From: Rhodoferax sp.
GTDB taxonomy: Bacteria > Pseudomonadota > Gammaproteobacteria > Burkholderiales > Burkholderiaceae_C
Length of the DNA stretch: 64,000 nucleotides
Reading direction: 5' to 3'
Assembly (NCBI RefSeq): GCF_028689295.1
Contig: NZ_JAQTWL010000008.1
Span: 62,001 to 126,000 of the forward strand
Positions 9,939-18,201 of the stretch are shown one piece after another; the first letter of the stretch is position 1, and every line of letters begins with the position of its first letter. The position numbers and the translations under genes were made by a program. The notes below the pieces were generated by a model that saw nothing but the letters and a program-made list of their open reading frames with translations, was not told the DNA's origin and did not search any database.

Positions 9939-10705
9939 CAGTCGGCCAGGTCGGTGAGTTTGGCCGCCGTTTGCGCCCAATAACTCAAATGGTCATGGTC
10001 GGTCAAATCGACTTTGAGCGGGGTCATGGCGATGTGACCTTGCGCGGTCGCATGAAAATCAGTGCCCTCAGCCTCATCCTTGGCCTGGCCCGCTGCACCA
10101 ATCCAGTACATGGTCTCACCGCGCGGATTTTTCTGGGTGATGACCTTTTCAGCGGAATGGCGCCGACCCAAGCGGCAAAGTTTCAAGTGGCCGATCTCGG
10201 CCAGTGGCAAGTTGGGAATGTTGACATTGAGCAGCCAGGGGGCATTGCCAATGAGGTTTTGCTGCCACATTTGCAGCACCAGTTGGCGCGCCCTGATGGC
10301 CGCTGCATCAAGATGGTGCCAGTCCCGTTCAACCTGTGAAAACGCAATGGCCGGGATGCCAAACAGATAGCCTTCCATGGCGGCACCCACGGTGCCCGAG
10401 TAAATGGTGTCGTCGCCCATGTTGGCACCGTTGTTGATGCCTGCCAGCACCAGGTCGGGGCGGTAGTCCAGCAGCCCGGTCAAGGCGATGTGAACACAAT
10501 CGGCCGGCGTGCCGTTGACGTAGCGAAAGCCATTGACGACGCGCTGAACGTACAGTGGCGTGTGCAGCGTGAGGGCGTTGGACTTGGCGCTGTTGTTGTG
10601 CTCGGGGGCAACCACTTCGACCGCGGCCACGTCCTTGAGCGCTTCGTATAGCGCCACTATGCCGGGCGCCTGAAAGCCGTCGTCGTTGCAAATAAGAATT
10701 TTCAT
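9938..10705 (-). CDS. surE: 5'/3'-nucleotidase SurE
   Basis: Metal-dependent nucleoside monophosphate phosphatase associated with stationary-phase survival. Starts MKILICNDDGFQAPGI, the family signature with the two metal-binding Asp residues. The chosen ATG at 10705 fits this N-terminus, with another ATG one codon before. NSAKSNALTL and GTPADCVHIALTG supply the remaining active-site region. 255 residues, normal length. First gene of surE-pcm-nlpD-rlmD and divergent from lemA. Confidence 0.94.
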   Translation of the reverse strand: MKILICNDDGFQAPGIVALYEALKDVAAVEVVAPEHNNSAKSNALTLHTPLYVQRVVNGFRYVNGTPADCVHIALTGLLDYRPDLVLAGINNGANMGDDTIYSGTVGAAMEGYLFGIPAIAFSQVERDWHHLDAAAIRARQLVLQMWQQNLIGNAPWLLNVNIPNLPLAEIGHLKLCRLGRRHSAEKVITQKNPRGETMYWIGAAGQAKDEAEGTDFHATAQGHIAMTPLKVDLTDHDHLSYWAQTAAKLTDLAD

Positions 10706-10819
10706 CATGGTGCCCAATTAGACTCGAAATTTAGAATGCCGGCCCGCCGCTGCAGTCGTCATTGGCGTGACAATTCGTCGCATATAGGACAATTCCGGCT
10801 TAACAACAAGGAGCCGTTC

Positions 10820-11386
10820 ATGGGTGCTATTTTCTGGATTGTGTTGGCGCTGGTCGTGGTGTATGCCATCACCATGTACAACAGCCTGGTGAATGTGAAG
10901 AACGCCGTGTCCAAGGCGTGGGCCAACATCGATGTGCTGCTCAAGCAGCGCCACGACGAACTGCCCAAGCTGGTCGATACCTGCCAGCAGTACATGCAAT
11001 ACGAGCAGAGCACGCTGGAAAATGTGATCCATGCCCGCTCCCGAGTGGCCGAGGCCCGCCAATCGAAAGACATGGGCGCGCTGGGCCTGGCCGAAGGCGC
11101 CTTGCGCAGCGGCTTGGGACAGTTGTTTGCCCTGGCCGAGTCCTACCCCGAGCTCAAGGCCAACGAGCAGTTTTTGCACCTGCAGTCGCGTATCAGCGGG
11201 CTGGAAAACGCCATTGCTGACCGGCGCGAGTTTTACAACGAAAGCGTGAACATCAACAACGTTGCCATCGAGCAGTTTCCGGGCAACCTGATGGCCAAAA
11301 TATTCGACTTCAAGGCCTTTGACCTGCTGAAATTTGCAGCCACCGAGCTGCAAGACGTCAACATCGGCCAGCGTTTCAAGGCCTGA
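10820..11386 (+). CDS. lemA: LemA family protein
   Basis: 188-residue membrane-anchored helical protein: one N-terminal transmembrane segment (IFWIVLALVVVYAITMYN) followed by a long alpha-helical domain with the LemA signature VKNAVSKAWANIDVLLKQRHDELPKLV. The ATG at 10820 follows AAGGAG by 6 bases. The biochemical function of LemA is unknown. The next gene, 4 bases downstream, encodes a GIDE-like membrane protein, a pairing seen in other proteobacteria. Confidence 0.9.
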   Translation: MGAIFWIVLALVVVYAITMYNSLVNVKNAVSKAWANIDVLLKQRHDELPKLVDTCQQYMQYEQSTLENVIHARSRVAEARQSKDMGALGLAEGALRSGLGQLFALAESYPELKANEQFLHLQSRISGLENAIADRREFYNESVNINNVAIEQFPGNLMAKIFDFKAFDLLKFAATELQDVNIGQRFKA

Positions 11387-11390
11387 CACC

Positions 11391-12299
11391 ATGCTGGTGC
11401 GCGGTTTGCGCGGCCTGCGGCACCTGGGGCTGAACCTGACCGGGCTGGTCAGCGGCCTGTATGTGGTCTTGATTGCTGCGGCGCTGCAGTTTGGCCCCGG
11501 GCCGCAGGCGCGCTGGAGCCTGGCCGGCATTGCACTGCTGGCTGGCCTGGCATGGCTGGGCAGTCTGCGCCGCGCCCGCGCCATCGCCGAGCTGGCCACC
11601 TCGCGCATTGCCTCGGCTGCACAGGGCTATGTGGAATTGATGGGGCGCGCAAGTAGCGACAAAGACCAGCAGATCTACTCCCCACTGGGCGGCATTGCCT
11701 GCATCTGGTACCGCTACAAGCTGTTTTCCAAGGACAACGCCAAGCGGGAATGGCGCCAAATTGACAGCGGCGTCAGCAGCAGCACCTTCGACATCAGCGA
11801 CCCGAGCGGCGTGTGCACCGTTGATCCTGACCATGCCGAGGTGGTGGGCCCGGAAGTACGCACCACCTACCCCGGTAATGAAAAACTGGTCGAAGAATTG
11901 CTTTTTGGCGGCAGCACGATCTACGTGCTGGGCGACTTTTCGACGCTTGGCGGCTCCAGTTCTGCCCTGAGCGTGCGCGAAGACGTGAGCGCTCTGCTGA
12001 GCCTCTGGAAACAAGATCGGACAGGCTTACACGCGCGTTTTGACCTTGACCGCAGCGGTACCGTGGATCTGCAGGAGTGGGAGTTGGCGCGCCAGCTCGC
12101 CACCCGGACAGTTGAACGCGAACACCGGGAGATACGTCAGCAGCCCGGTGTGCACGTGCTGCGAGCACCTCAAGACGGCAGGCTGTTTTTGATCTCTGCC
12201 CTGTCGCCCGAGGCGCTGCGCAAGCATTTTTTGCGCTGGAGCCTGTTCCATTTTTCAATGGGGCTGGCCGCCACCGCTGGCTGGTTTTACCTGGTGTGA
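11391..12299 (+). CDS. GIDE-domain-like membrane protein with an EF-hand loop
   Basis: 302 residues from the ATG at 11391. Two N-terminal hydrophobic segments, a soluble middle, and a C-terminal hydrophobic segment (FHFSMGLAATAGWFYLV) give the layout of bacterial GIDE/MULAN-like proteins, usually annotated as E3 ubiquitin ligase-like though bacteria lack the RING finger. YSPLGGIACIWYRYKLF matches the GIDE-domain style. Residues 218-229 read DLDRSGTVDLQE, a textbook calcium EF-hand loop (acidic at 1, 3, 9 and 12, Gly at 6). It is co-transcribed with lemA. Function is unknown, and calcium binding is inferred from the loop alone. Confidence 0.75.
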   Translation: MLVRGLRGLRHLGLNLTGLVSGLYVVLIAAALQFGPGPQARWSLAGIALLAGLAWLGSLRRARAIAELATSRIASAAQGYVELMGRASSDKDQQIYSPLGGIACIWYRYKLFSKDNAKREWRQIDSGVSSSTFDISDPSGVCTVDPDHAEVVGPEVRTTYPGNEKLVEELLFGGSTIYVLGDFSTLGGSSSALSVREDVSALLSLWKQDRTGLHARFDLDRSGTVDLQEWELARQLATRTVEREHREIRQQPGVHVLRAPQDGRLFLISALSPEALRKHFLRWSLFHFSMGLAATAGWFYLV

Positions 12300-12314
12300 G
12301 GGCACGAGCCAAGT

Positions 12315-13751
12315 CTATTGCGGAATGATGAACTTGGACTCTTCACGCAAGTGGCCTGGGCTGTCCAGCGATTCGATGTTGAAATGAATCTCATGCGAGC
12401 CCGGCTTGTCGGCTTCTGGCGGCACCTGGACCCGCACCGCCACCCAGCGGGCCTCGGTGGACGCAATACTGATGGTGTCTTCGGACATGATCTTGATGTC
12501 AGGCAGGCCTTCGACCGAGATTTTGTAGCGTTGCGGAGCTTCTGTGGCGTTCATCACCTGAATGCGATACACGTTCTCGACCTTGCCGGCCTCGACCACA
12601 CGCGCCATCACGCCACGGTCGCGCACCACGTCGGCTTTGAAAGAGGTTCGCGTCGCCAAACTGACAAAAATGGCTGTCACGATCGCCAGCAAGATGGCGG
12701 TATAGATCAGCACCCGCGGCCGCAACACACGTTTGACGGTCTGCTCTTTGGTCCAGTGATTTTTCATGGCGTTTTCGGTCGAGTACTTGACCAGGCCGCG
12801 CAGGTAACCCACCTTGTCCATCACCGTGTCGCACACGTCAGCGCAGGCGCCGCAGCCGATGCACTCGTACTGCAGACCGTTGCGGATGTCGATGCCGGTG
12901 GGGCAGACCTGCACACACAAGCTACAGTCCACGCAGGCGCCCAGGTTCAAGGTGCTGAGGTCGGCCTTTTTGGAGCGGGCACCGCGCGGCTCACCGCGCT
13001 CGGTGTCGTAGGTCACGATCAGGGTGTCCTTGTCGAACATGGCACTCTGAAAGCGGGCATAGGGGCACATGTGTTTGCAAACCTGCTCACGCATGAAACC
13101 GGCGTTGCCGTAAGTGGCAAAACCGTAGAAGAAGACCCAGAAAAATTCCCAGGCAGCCAGTTGGCCACCCAAAAAGGCGCCAGCCATTTCGCGCATCGGC
13201 ACAAAGTAGCCGACAAAGGTAAAGCCGGTCCAGAAAGCAAACACAATCCAGAAAAATTGTTTGCCTGCCTTGCGGGCGAACTTTTCAAAGGTCATCGGGC
13301 CGTCGTCACGGCGCATGTGGGCTGAACGGTCACCTTCAAGTTTTTTCTCGATCCATAAAAAGATTTCCGTGTACACCGTCTGCGGGCAGGCATAACCGCA
13401 CCACAAGCGCCCCGCCACTGCCGTGAACAGGAACAGCGACAAGGCCGAAATGATCATCAGGCCAGTGAGGTAAATAAAGTCTTGCGGGTACAGGACAAGG
13501 CCGAAGATATAAAAGCGGCGCACGCTCAAGTCAAACAACACCGCCTGGCGCTGGCCCCACTCAAGCCAGGGCAGACCGTAAAAAATGATTTGCGTCACCC
13601 ACACCATGATCCAGCGCCAATTCGAGAACACGCCCGACACACTGCGCGGGTATATTTTTTGATGCGCCGCATAGAGCGACACCAATTCCTCGTCGGGCTC
13701 GGCCGCAGCGATGGGTATCACTTTTCTGGGTTCTTTGTTTTCTATGCTCAT
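12315..13751 (-). CDS. ccoG: Cytochrome c oxidase accessory protein CcoG (copy 1)
   Basis: Inner-membrane ferredoxin-like protein needed for copper delivery during cbb3 oxidase assembly. 478 residues from ATG 13751. N-terminal membrane segments surround CGYACPQTVYTEIF. MREQVCKHMCPYARF and the two-cluster block CVDCSLCVQVCPTGID/CIGCGACADVCD supply iron-sulfur ligands. A C-terminal IG-like domain (DUF4405/FixG type) follows. Ten bases separate it from the upstream persulfide-dioxygenase-like gene, so they form one operon. A paralog lies at 44671-46128. Confidence 0.93.
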   Translation of the reverse strand: MSIENKEPRKVIPIAAAEPDEELVSLYAAHQKIYPRSVSGVFSNWRWIMVWVTQIIFYGLPWLEWGQRQAVLFDLSVRRFYIFGLVLYPQDFIYLTGLMIISALSLFLFTAVAGRLWCGYACPQTVYTEIFLWIEKKLEGDRSAHMRRDDGPMTFEKFARKAGKQFFWIVFAFWTGFTFVGYFVPMREMAGAFLGGQLAAWEFFWVFFYGFATYGNAGFMREQVCKHMCPYARFQSAMFDKDTLIVTYDTERGEPRGARSKKADLSTLNLGACVDCSLCVQVCPTGIDIRNGLQYECIGCGACADVCDTVMDKVGYLRGLVKYSTENAMKNHWTKEQTVKRVLRPRVLIYTAILLAIVTAIFVSLATRTSFKADVVRDRGVMARVVEAGKVENVYRIQVMNATEAPQRYKISVEGLPDIKIMSEDTISIASTEARWVAVRVQVPPEADKPGSHEIHFNIESLDSPGHLREESKFIIPQ

Positions 13752-13761
13752 CACGGGTTCC

Positions 13762-14397
13762 TCAAAAGGTGGATTCAGGTATTTTCTGCGCTGGCAGCGA
13801 TGCCATCTGCGCCAGGAATTCGTCACGGGTGCGTCCCGCAAAGTACGGGTGCCAACGGCGTTGCTCCAGCACCGTGCTGACGGCGCGGGCGTGCTGCTCG
13901 TGGCCGGCAAACAGCAGGGTCTCGTCGGGCAGACTCAGGATTCTTTGGGTCACACTGTCCCACAAGGCTTCGGGTTCGGCCGGACGGGGCTGGTGCGGAC
14001 AGGCCGTCAGCGCCAGCAAGCCGCCACAAAACAAGCGGTCACGCCAGGCAAAACTCAGGCAGACTGGCGTGTGGCCCGGGGTGCTCATGATGCGCACCAT
14101 TTCATCGCCAAACGGCAGCACGTCGCCATCGCTCAAATGCAAGGCTGCCAGTGCGTCGCCTTGCACCAGCGGTGCTCCCAACTGCGCCAATTGATCGTGC
14201 TCATCAGCTTGCAGGGTGTCGTGGTGATGGGTGCGCAGTACCCAACATAAATGCAACTCGCGCTCGCCAAGCAGCGCCGAGAGCAGTGGCAAATCGCGCC
14301 CATGGGGATCGATCAAGATGGCTTCCCGGGCATCCAGGTCAGCCAGCAAGTAGGTCAACTCGCCGCTGGCATCGTTGTTCAACATGCGGAAGTACAC
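13762..14397 (-). CDS. ETHE1/persulfide dioxygenase-like MBL-fold protein with altered metal site
   Basis: 211-residue metallo-beta-lactamase-fold protein. The GTG at 14397 is preferred because a GGAG lies 8 bases upstream and the product then begins (M)YFRMLNNDASGELTYLLAD, aligning with the start of ETHE1 enzymes. ETHE1 persulfide dioxygenases have THxHADH, GHTxGC, GDxLL and an AHDY-like motif. Here these read THHHDT, GHTPVC, CGGLL and AGHEQ, so the aspartate normally supplied by GD, an iron ligand, is replaced by glycine. It may be a diverged sulfane-sulfur enzyme or a non-catalytic relative. It is co-directional with ccoG and divergent from a FisR-like regulator. Confidence 0.75.
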   Translation of the reverse strand: MYFRMLNNDASGELTYLLADLDAREAILIDPHGRDLPLLSALLGERELHLCWVLRTHHHDTLQADEHDQLAQLGAPLVQGDALAALHLSDGDVLPFGDEMVRIMSTPGHTPVCLSFAWRDRLFCGGLLALTACPHQPRPAEPEALWDSVTQRILSLPDETLLFAGHEQHARAVSTVLEQRRWHPYFAGRTRDEFLAQMASLPAQKIPESTF

Positions 14398-14484
14398 GTC
14401 ACAAGCTCCGCAGGGTAGGCAGTTCTTCGACAAGGGGTATGGGCACCATCATGGCAGTTCTGGTTGATTCCGTTCTTTTTCACT

Positions 14485-14500
14485 ATCAAGAAACATGCCA
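14485..14500 (-). promoter_or_regulatory. Possible sigma-54 (-24/-12) promoter for the MBL-ccoG operon
   Basis: On the minus strand the sequence is TGGCATGTTTCTTGAT. The spacing of GG to the -12 element is exact for RpoN (TGGCACG-N4-TTGCW), with one mismatch at the -12 C (A here). Transcription would start about 75 bases before the GTG of the MBL gene. A palindrome about 90 bases upstream could bind the activator. Confidence 0.4.
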
Positions 14501-14581
14501 AATCGAGCTCATGGATTTATTGTAGTAAATTCAGGCAATTACGATGAGTTCAGAGAAACTTTGATCCCAAGGCGTCAATTA

Positions 14582-14611
14582 GGCTGCCAATATTGGCAGC
14601 CATTGGCAGCC
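14582..14611. promoter_or_regulatory. Palindrome with extra half site, candidate activator-binding site
   Basis: GGCTGCCAATATTGGCAGCC (14582-14601) is a perfect 20-base palindrome, and its right half ATTGGCAGCC is repeated directly at 14602-14611. It lies between the MBL-ccoG operon and the divergent FisR-like activator gene, at a distance typical for a sigma-54 enhancer site. Confidence 0.55.
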
Positions 14612-14614
14612 AAG

Positions 14615-14630
14615 TTGACAGCCATGTCAA
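14615..14630. promoter_or_regulatory. Second inverted repeat upstream of the FisR-like gene
   Basis: TTGACA-GCCA-TGTCAA, with 6-base perfect arms, lies 47 bases before the regulator start. The left arm also equals a -35 consensus, but no good -10 lies at the right distance. It could be an autoregulatory site. Confidence 0.35.
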
Positions 14631-14676
14631 GGTTTTTGGCATACAGTCATGCCCTTGTTGACTCACAAGACATGCC

Positions 14677-15987
14677 ATGAAACCCCTGCCCGAACTCATG
14701 TCCTTTGTGGAAGGCCTGCCCGAGCCGCACATTTTGTTCGACACCCAGTACCGCATCCTGGCCGCCAATGCGGCCTATCGGCGCCAGTTCAGCCCGGACC
14801 GCAGCGTGGTCGGGCGCACCTGCTACGAGGTGTCCCACCGCTTCAGCGTGCCGTGTGACCAGGCCGGCGAATCCTGCCCGCTGGCGCGCTCGCGCGAATC
14901 GGGCCAGCGCGAGCGCGTGCTGCACCTGCACCACAGCCCAAAGGGCGAGGAATACGTCAACATCGAACTCGCACCGCTGCTCGACGCCAATGGCCAGCAA
15001 GCTTTTTATGTGGAAAAAATGGAACCCCTGCGCGTGGCTCAGGGACAGGCCACAGCCCAGGGGCTGATCGGCCGCAGCCCGGCGTTTGTGCACATGCTCG
15101 GTCTGGTGGCGCGGGTGGCACCGTCACAGGCCACGGTGCTGCTGCTGGGCGAATCGGGCACCGGCAAGGAACTGGTGGCGCGGGCGGTACACGAGGCAAG
15201 CCACCGTGCTGCCAAGGCGCTGGTGCCGGTGGACTGCGCCAGTCTGCCAGAGAGCCTGTTCGAGTCCGAGCTGTTCGGCCACGAACGCGGTGCATTCACG
15301 GGGGCCAACACGGCGCGCGGCGGCCTGGTGGAGGCGGCCAGCGGAGGCACCTTGTTTCTGGACGAAGTGGGCGACATCCCGCTGACCATGCAGGTCAAGC
15401 TGCTGCGTCTTCTGGAAACCGGAACCTACCGGCGCGTGGGCAGCACCGAGCAGCGCCACGCCGACATCCGCGTGGTGTCGGCCACCCACCGCAACCTGGA
15501 CCAGATGGTGGCGCAGGGGCGTTTTCGCGAAGACCTGTACTACCGCCTGAGCACTTTTCCGATTCATCTGCCAGCCCTGCGCGAGCGCCGTGATGACATT
15601 GGCCTGTTGGCCACCGCCCTGCTAAGCCGGGTGGCGCCGCAACGCAAGCTGGTGTTAAGCAATGCGGCCCTGCAACTGCTGCAAACGCAAGACTATCCAG
15701 GCAATGTGCGCGAACTGCGCAACCTGCTTGAACGCTCGGCCCTGATGTGCGATGGCGACACGCTGGAGGCCGGTCACGTGACGCAGGCGCTGCAATCGGG
15801 CCGTCGGGCTAGCGTTGCCGCGGCACCGCTCGGAGTGGCAACGCCCGGCGCCCTGAAATCGGTGGCTGCGTCGGCGCTCCAGCAAATGGCCCGGCAGCAC
15901 ACCGGCAGCCGCGCAGAACTGGCCACCCAACTGGGCATTAGCGAGCGCTCTTTGTACCGTAAGCTCAACGCGCTCAAATCGGGCTGA
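14677..15987 (+). CDS. fisR: FisR-like sigma-54-dependent transcriptional activator
   Basis: 436-residue enhancer-binding protein: PAS-like sensor domain (1-120), AAA+ domain with Walker A GESGTGKE (158-165), GAFTGA (205-210), Walker B GGTLFLDE (223-230) and [10 protein letters not shown], then a Fis-type helix-turn-helix ([19 protein letters not shown]). The sensor domain has cysteines at 49, 60 and 67. The spacing (11 and 7) equals that of C53, C64 and C71, the reactive-sulfur-sensing cysteines of Cupriavidus FisR, which activates sqr/pdo genes. This supports a sulfane-sulfur sensor controlling the divergent persulfide-dioxygenase-like gene. Symbol assigned by this similarity. Confidence 0.8.
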   Translation: MKPLPELMSFVEGLPEPHILFDTQYRILAANAAYRRQFSPDRSVVGRTCYEVSHRFSVPCDQAGESCPLARSRESGQRERVLHLHHSPKGEEYVNIELAPLLDANGQQAFYVEKMEPLRVAQGQATAQGLIGRSPAFVHMLGLVARVAPSQATVLLLGESGTGKELVARAVHEASHRAAKALVPVDCASLPESLFESELFGHERGAFTGANTARGGLVEAASGGTLFLDEVGDIPLTMQVKLLRLLETGTYRRVGSTEQRHADIRVVSATHRNLDQMVAQGRFREDLYYRLSTFPIHLPALRERRDDIGLLATALLSRVAPQRKLVLSNAALQLLQTQDYPGNVRELRNLLERSALMCDGDTLEAGHVTQALQSGRRASVAAAPLGVATPGALKSVAASALQQMARQHTGSRAELATQLGISERSLYRKLNALKSG

Positions 15988-17936
15988 TGCGGACAGGCGC
16001 AATCACCATGATAAAAGTCCTTCAAAAAATACTTTTCCTTTTTGCGGCAACCAGCCTGAGCTGCGTGGCGGCGCCGTTCGAAGACAGCATGGCCCAGCGC
16101 CTGCAGGCCTGCACCGGTTGCCACGGCGCGCAGGGCCGCGCCGGGCCCGACGGCTATTACCCGCGGCTGGCAGGAAAACCAGTGGGCTACCTGTACAACC
16201 AGTTGCTCAATATTCGCGAAGGCAGACGCCATTACGCGCTGATGGAAGGCTTGCTGGAGCCACTCAGCAACGCCTATCTGCTGGAAATTGCACAGCATTT
16301 CTCAAAACTGGAAGTGCCCTACCCGTCCCCTCTTCCAGCCAGCGCACCGCAGGAATTGCTGGCGCGCGGGCGCACGCTGGTGACGCAGGGTGACCCTGGC
16401 CAAGAAGTGCCACCCTGCCAGCAATGCCATGGCGAAGCGCTCACCGGTGCCGCACCGCATGTGCCGGGGCTGCTGGGCTTGCCGCGCGATTACCTCAATG
16501 CCCAGTTGGGCGGCTGGCGCAGTGGCCAGCGCCGCGCGCAATCACCCGACTGCATGGGCCACATTGCCAACCGCCTGAGCAACCGGGACGTGGCCGCCGT
16601 GACCCACTGGCTGGCAGCCCAGCCGGTACCCGCCAACGCCAAGCCGCTGGCTGCCCTGCCCGCGTGGCCAACCGGAACCAAAGCATTGCACTGCGGCAGT
16701 GCAGCAGTTGCCAGCGCCATGGCCACGGTTGCCGTGACACCCCAAGTTCTGACACCCCAAGCAGCGCAAGGCGCCTATCTGGCACGTCTGGGCAACTGCG
16801 AGACCTGCCACACCGCCCTGGGCGGCACGCCCTACGCCGGGCAACGCCCGATCGAAACCCCTTTCGGCACCGCCTATTCCACCAACCTGACGCCTGACCC
16901 GGCCACCGGCCTGGGCAACTGGACAAAGGATGATTTCTGGCAGGCGTTGCACCACGGTCAAGCCAAAGACGGCCGCCTGTTGAGTCCGGTTTTCCCCTAC
17001 CCCAGCTACACCCGTGTGACGCGTGAAGACGCCGATGCGCTGTTCGCCTATCTGCAAAACCTGCCGCCCGCGAATCAACCCAGGCGTCCGGCGCGAATGC
17101 GCTGGCCATTTGGCACCCAAACTGCCCTGCGCGCCTGGCAGACCCTGTTTTTCACGCCGCAGGATTTCCAGCCTGACGCAGCGCAATCGAAGGTATGGAA
17201 TCGCGGCGCTTATCTGGTGAACGGGCTGGGCCATTGCGGCGAATGCCATACGCCGCGCAACCTGCTCGGCGCCACGCAGCAGGCGAAGGCCTTGAGCGGC
17301 GGGCTGATTCCCATGCAAAACTGGCTGGCGCCGTCGCTGCTGAGCAGCGCCGCGGCGGGCATCGATGCCCGGCATCTGGGCGACACGCTGCAGTTGCTCA
17401 AATCGGGTCACGCATCCCAAGACACTTCAAACGGCCCGATGGCGCTGGTGGTGCAAGGCAGCACCCAGTATTTGAACGCGGCCGATCTGCAGGCGATGGG
17501 TGTTTATTTGCAGTCGTTGACGCCATCGGGTAAGCAAGTCAAACCCAAGGCGAGCGCCAAAACCGCAGCAGCAAACCATGCCAGCTCGGCCCCAGCCGTT
17601 TTGACCAATGTCGCTGAACTTTACGTCAAGCATTGCGCCGACTGCCATGGCCGACAGGGCCAGGGCGTCCCGGGTGCTTACCCGGCGCTGGCCAACAACC
17701 GGGCCGTGCTGTCGGCCGACACCAGTAATCTGATCCAGACTGTTTTGCACGGCGGCTTTGCGCCGGTCACCCAGGCCAATCCCAAACCCTTTGGCATGCC
17801 GCCGATGATGCTCATGCTCAGCGACGCTGAAATTGCCCAGGTGCTTAGCTATCTGCGCAACAGTTGGGGCAATCAGTCCGCGCCGGTGACTGAATCGGAG
17901 GTAAGCCGCCTGCGCGAGCGCCAAGCCAGCCGATAA
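15987..17936 (+). CDS. Five-heme c-type cytochrome (c4-like plus triheme fusion)
   Basis: 649 residues with five CXXCH motifs in order: CTGCH, CQQCH, CETCH, CGECH and CADCH. The first two sit in a c4-like diheme part. The last three resemble the triheme cytochrome subunit of membrane alcohol/sugar dehydrogenases (QGAYLARLGNCETCHT, TPFGTAYSTNLTPD). A signal peptide (MIKVLQKILFLFAATSLSCVAA) begins at the second ATG, 16008, which may be the real start. The first ATG, 15987, overlaps the stop of the FisR-like gene (TGATG). It is a periplasmic electron carrier whose partner dehydrogenase is not in the window. Confidence 0.88.
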   Translation: MRTGAITMIKVLQKILFLFAATSLSCVAAPFEDSMAQRLQACTGCHGAQGRAGPDGYYPRLAGKPVGYLYNQLLNIREGRRHYALMEGLLEPLSNAYLLEIAQHFSKLEVPYPSPLPASAPQELLARGRTLVTQGDPGQEVPPCQQCHGEALTGAAPHVPGLLGLPRDYLNAQLGGWRSGQRRAQSPDCMGHIANRLSNRDVAAVTHWLAAQPVPANAKPLAALPAWPTGTKALHCGSAAVASAMATVAVTPQVLTPQAAQGAYLARLGNCETCHTALGGTPYAGQRPIETPFGTAYSTNLTPDPATGLGNWTKDDFWQALHHGQAKDGRLLSPVFPYPSYTRVTREDADALFAYLQNLPPANQPRRPARMRWPFGTQTALRAWQTLFFTPQDFQPDAAQSKVWNRGAYLVNGLGHCGECHTPRNLLGATQQAKALSGGLIPMQNWLAPSLLSSAAAGIDARHLGDTLQLLKSGHASQDTSNGPMALVVQGSTQYLNAADLQAMGVYLQSLTPSGKQVKPKASAKTAAANHASSAPAVLTNVAELYVKHCADCHGRQGQGVPGAYPALANNRAVLSADTSNLIQTVLHGGFAPVTQANPKPFGMPPMMLMLSDAEIAQVLSYLRNSWGNQSAPVTESEVSRLRERQASR

Positions 17937-17990
17937 TGCACCGGCACAACCCTTCATCTCCTTCACATCACATCAACCCAGGAGTTCATC

Positions 17991-18140
17991 ATGGCAAAAG
18001 GTCAACAGGGCAATAACAAAATGGTCAAGAAACCCAAAAAAGACACCTCGCCGCCCAAGCCCGTGTCGGCTGACGCGGTGCGCCCGACCGTCACCACCGT
18101 AGTGCCGGTGCGCGGCAAGCTGAAAAACGCCCCAAAATAG
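17991..18140 (+). CDS. Small basic hypothetical protein (49 aa)
   Basis: Begins MAKGQQGNNKMVKKPKKDTS and ends with ARG/LYS-rich VRGKLKNAPK; 49 residues, rich in Lys and Pro, no membrane segment. A good AGGAG lies 6 bases before the ATG, which supports translation. Similar tiny Lys/Pro-rich proteins occur in related Comamonadaceae as far as I recall, but no function is known. It lies between the cytochrome gene and a pseudouridine synthase gene on the same strand. Confidence 0.65.
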   Translation: MAKGQQGNNKMVKKPKKDTSPPKPVSADAVRPTVTTVVPVRGKLKNAPK

Positions 18141-18201
18141 GTAGGCATCAATCAGCGTCAGACTTGTATCTGTCCCGACCGTCACTTCATTCTGTGCAGC
18201 A

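Noticed and set aside
12041-12077. Reading the EF-hand as evidence of horizontal transfer from eukaryotes
   Set aside because: EF-hand loops occur in many bacterial proteins, and the flanking sequence looks like the rest of the gene.
14635-14653. Possible sigma-54 promoter (TGGCAT...ATGCC) before the FisR-like gene
   Set aside because: The distance from GG to GC is one base too long, and RpoN tolerates spacing changes poorly.
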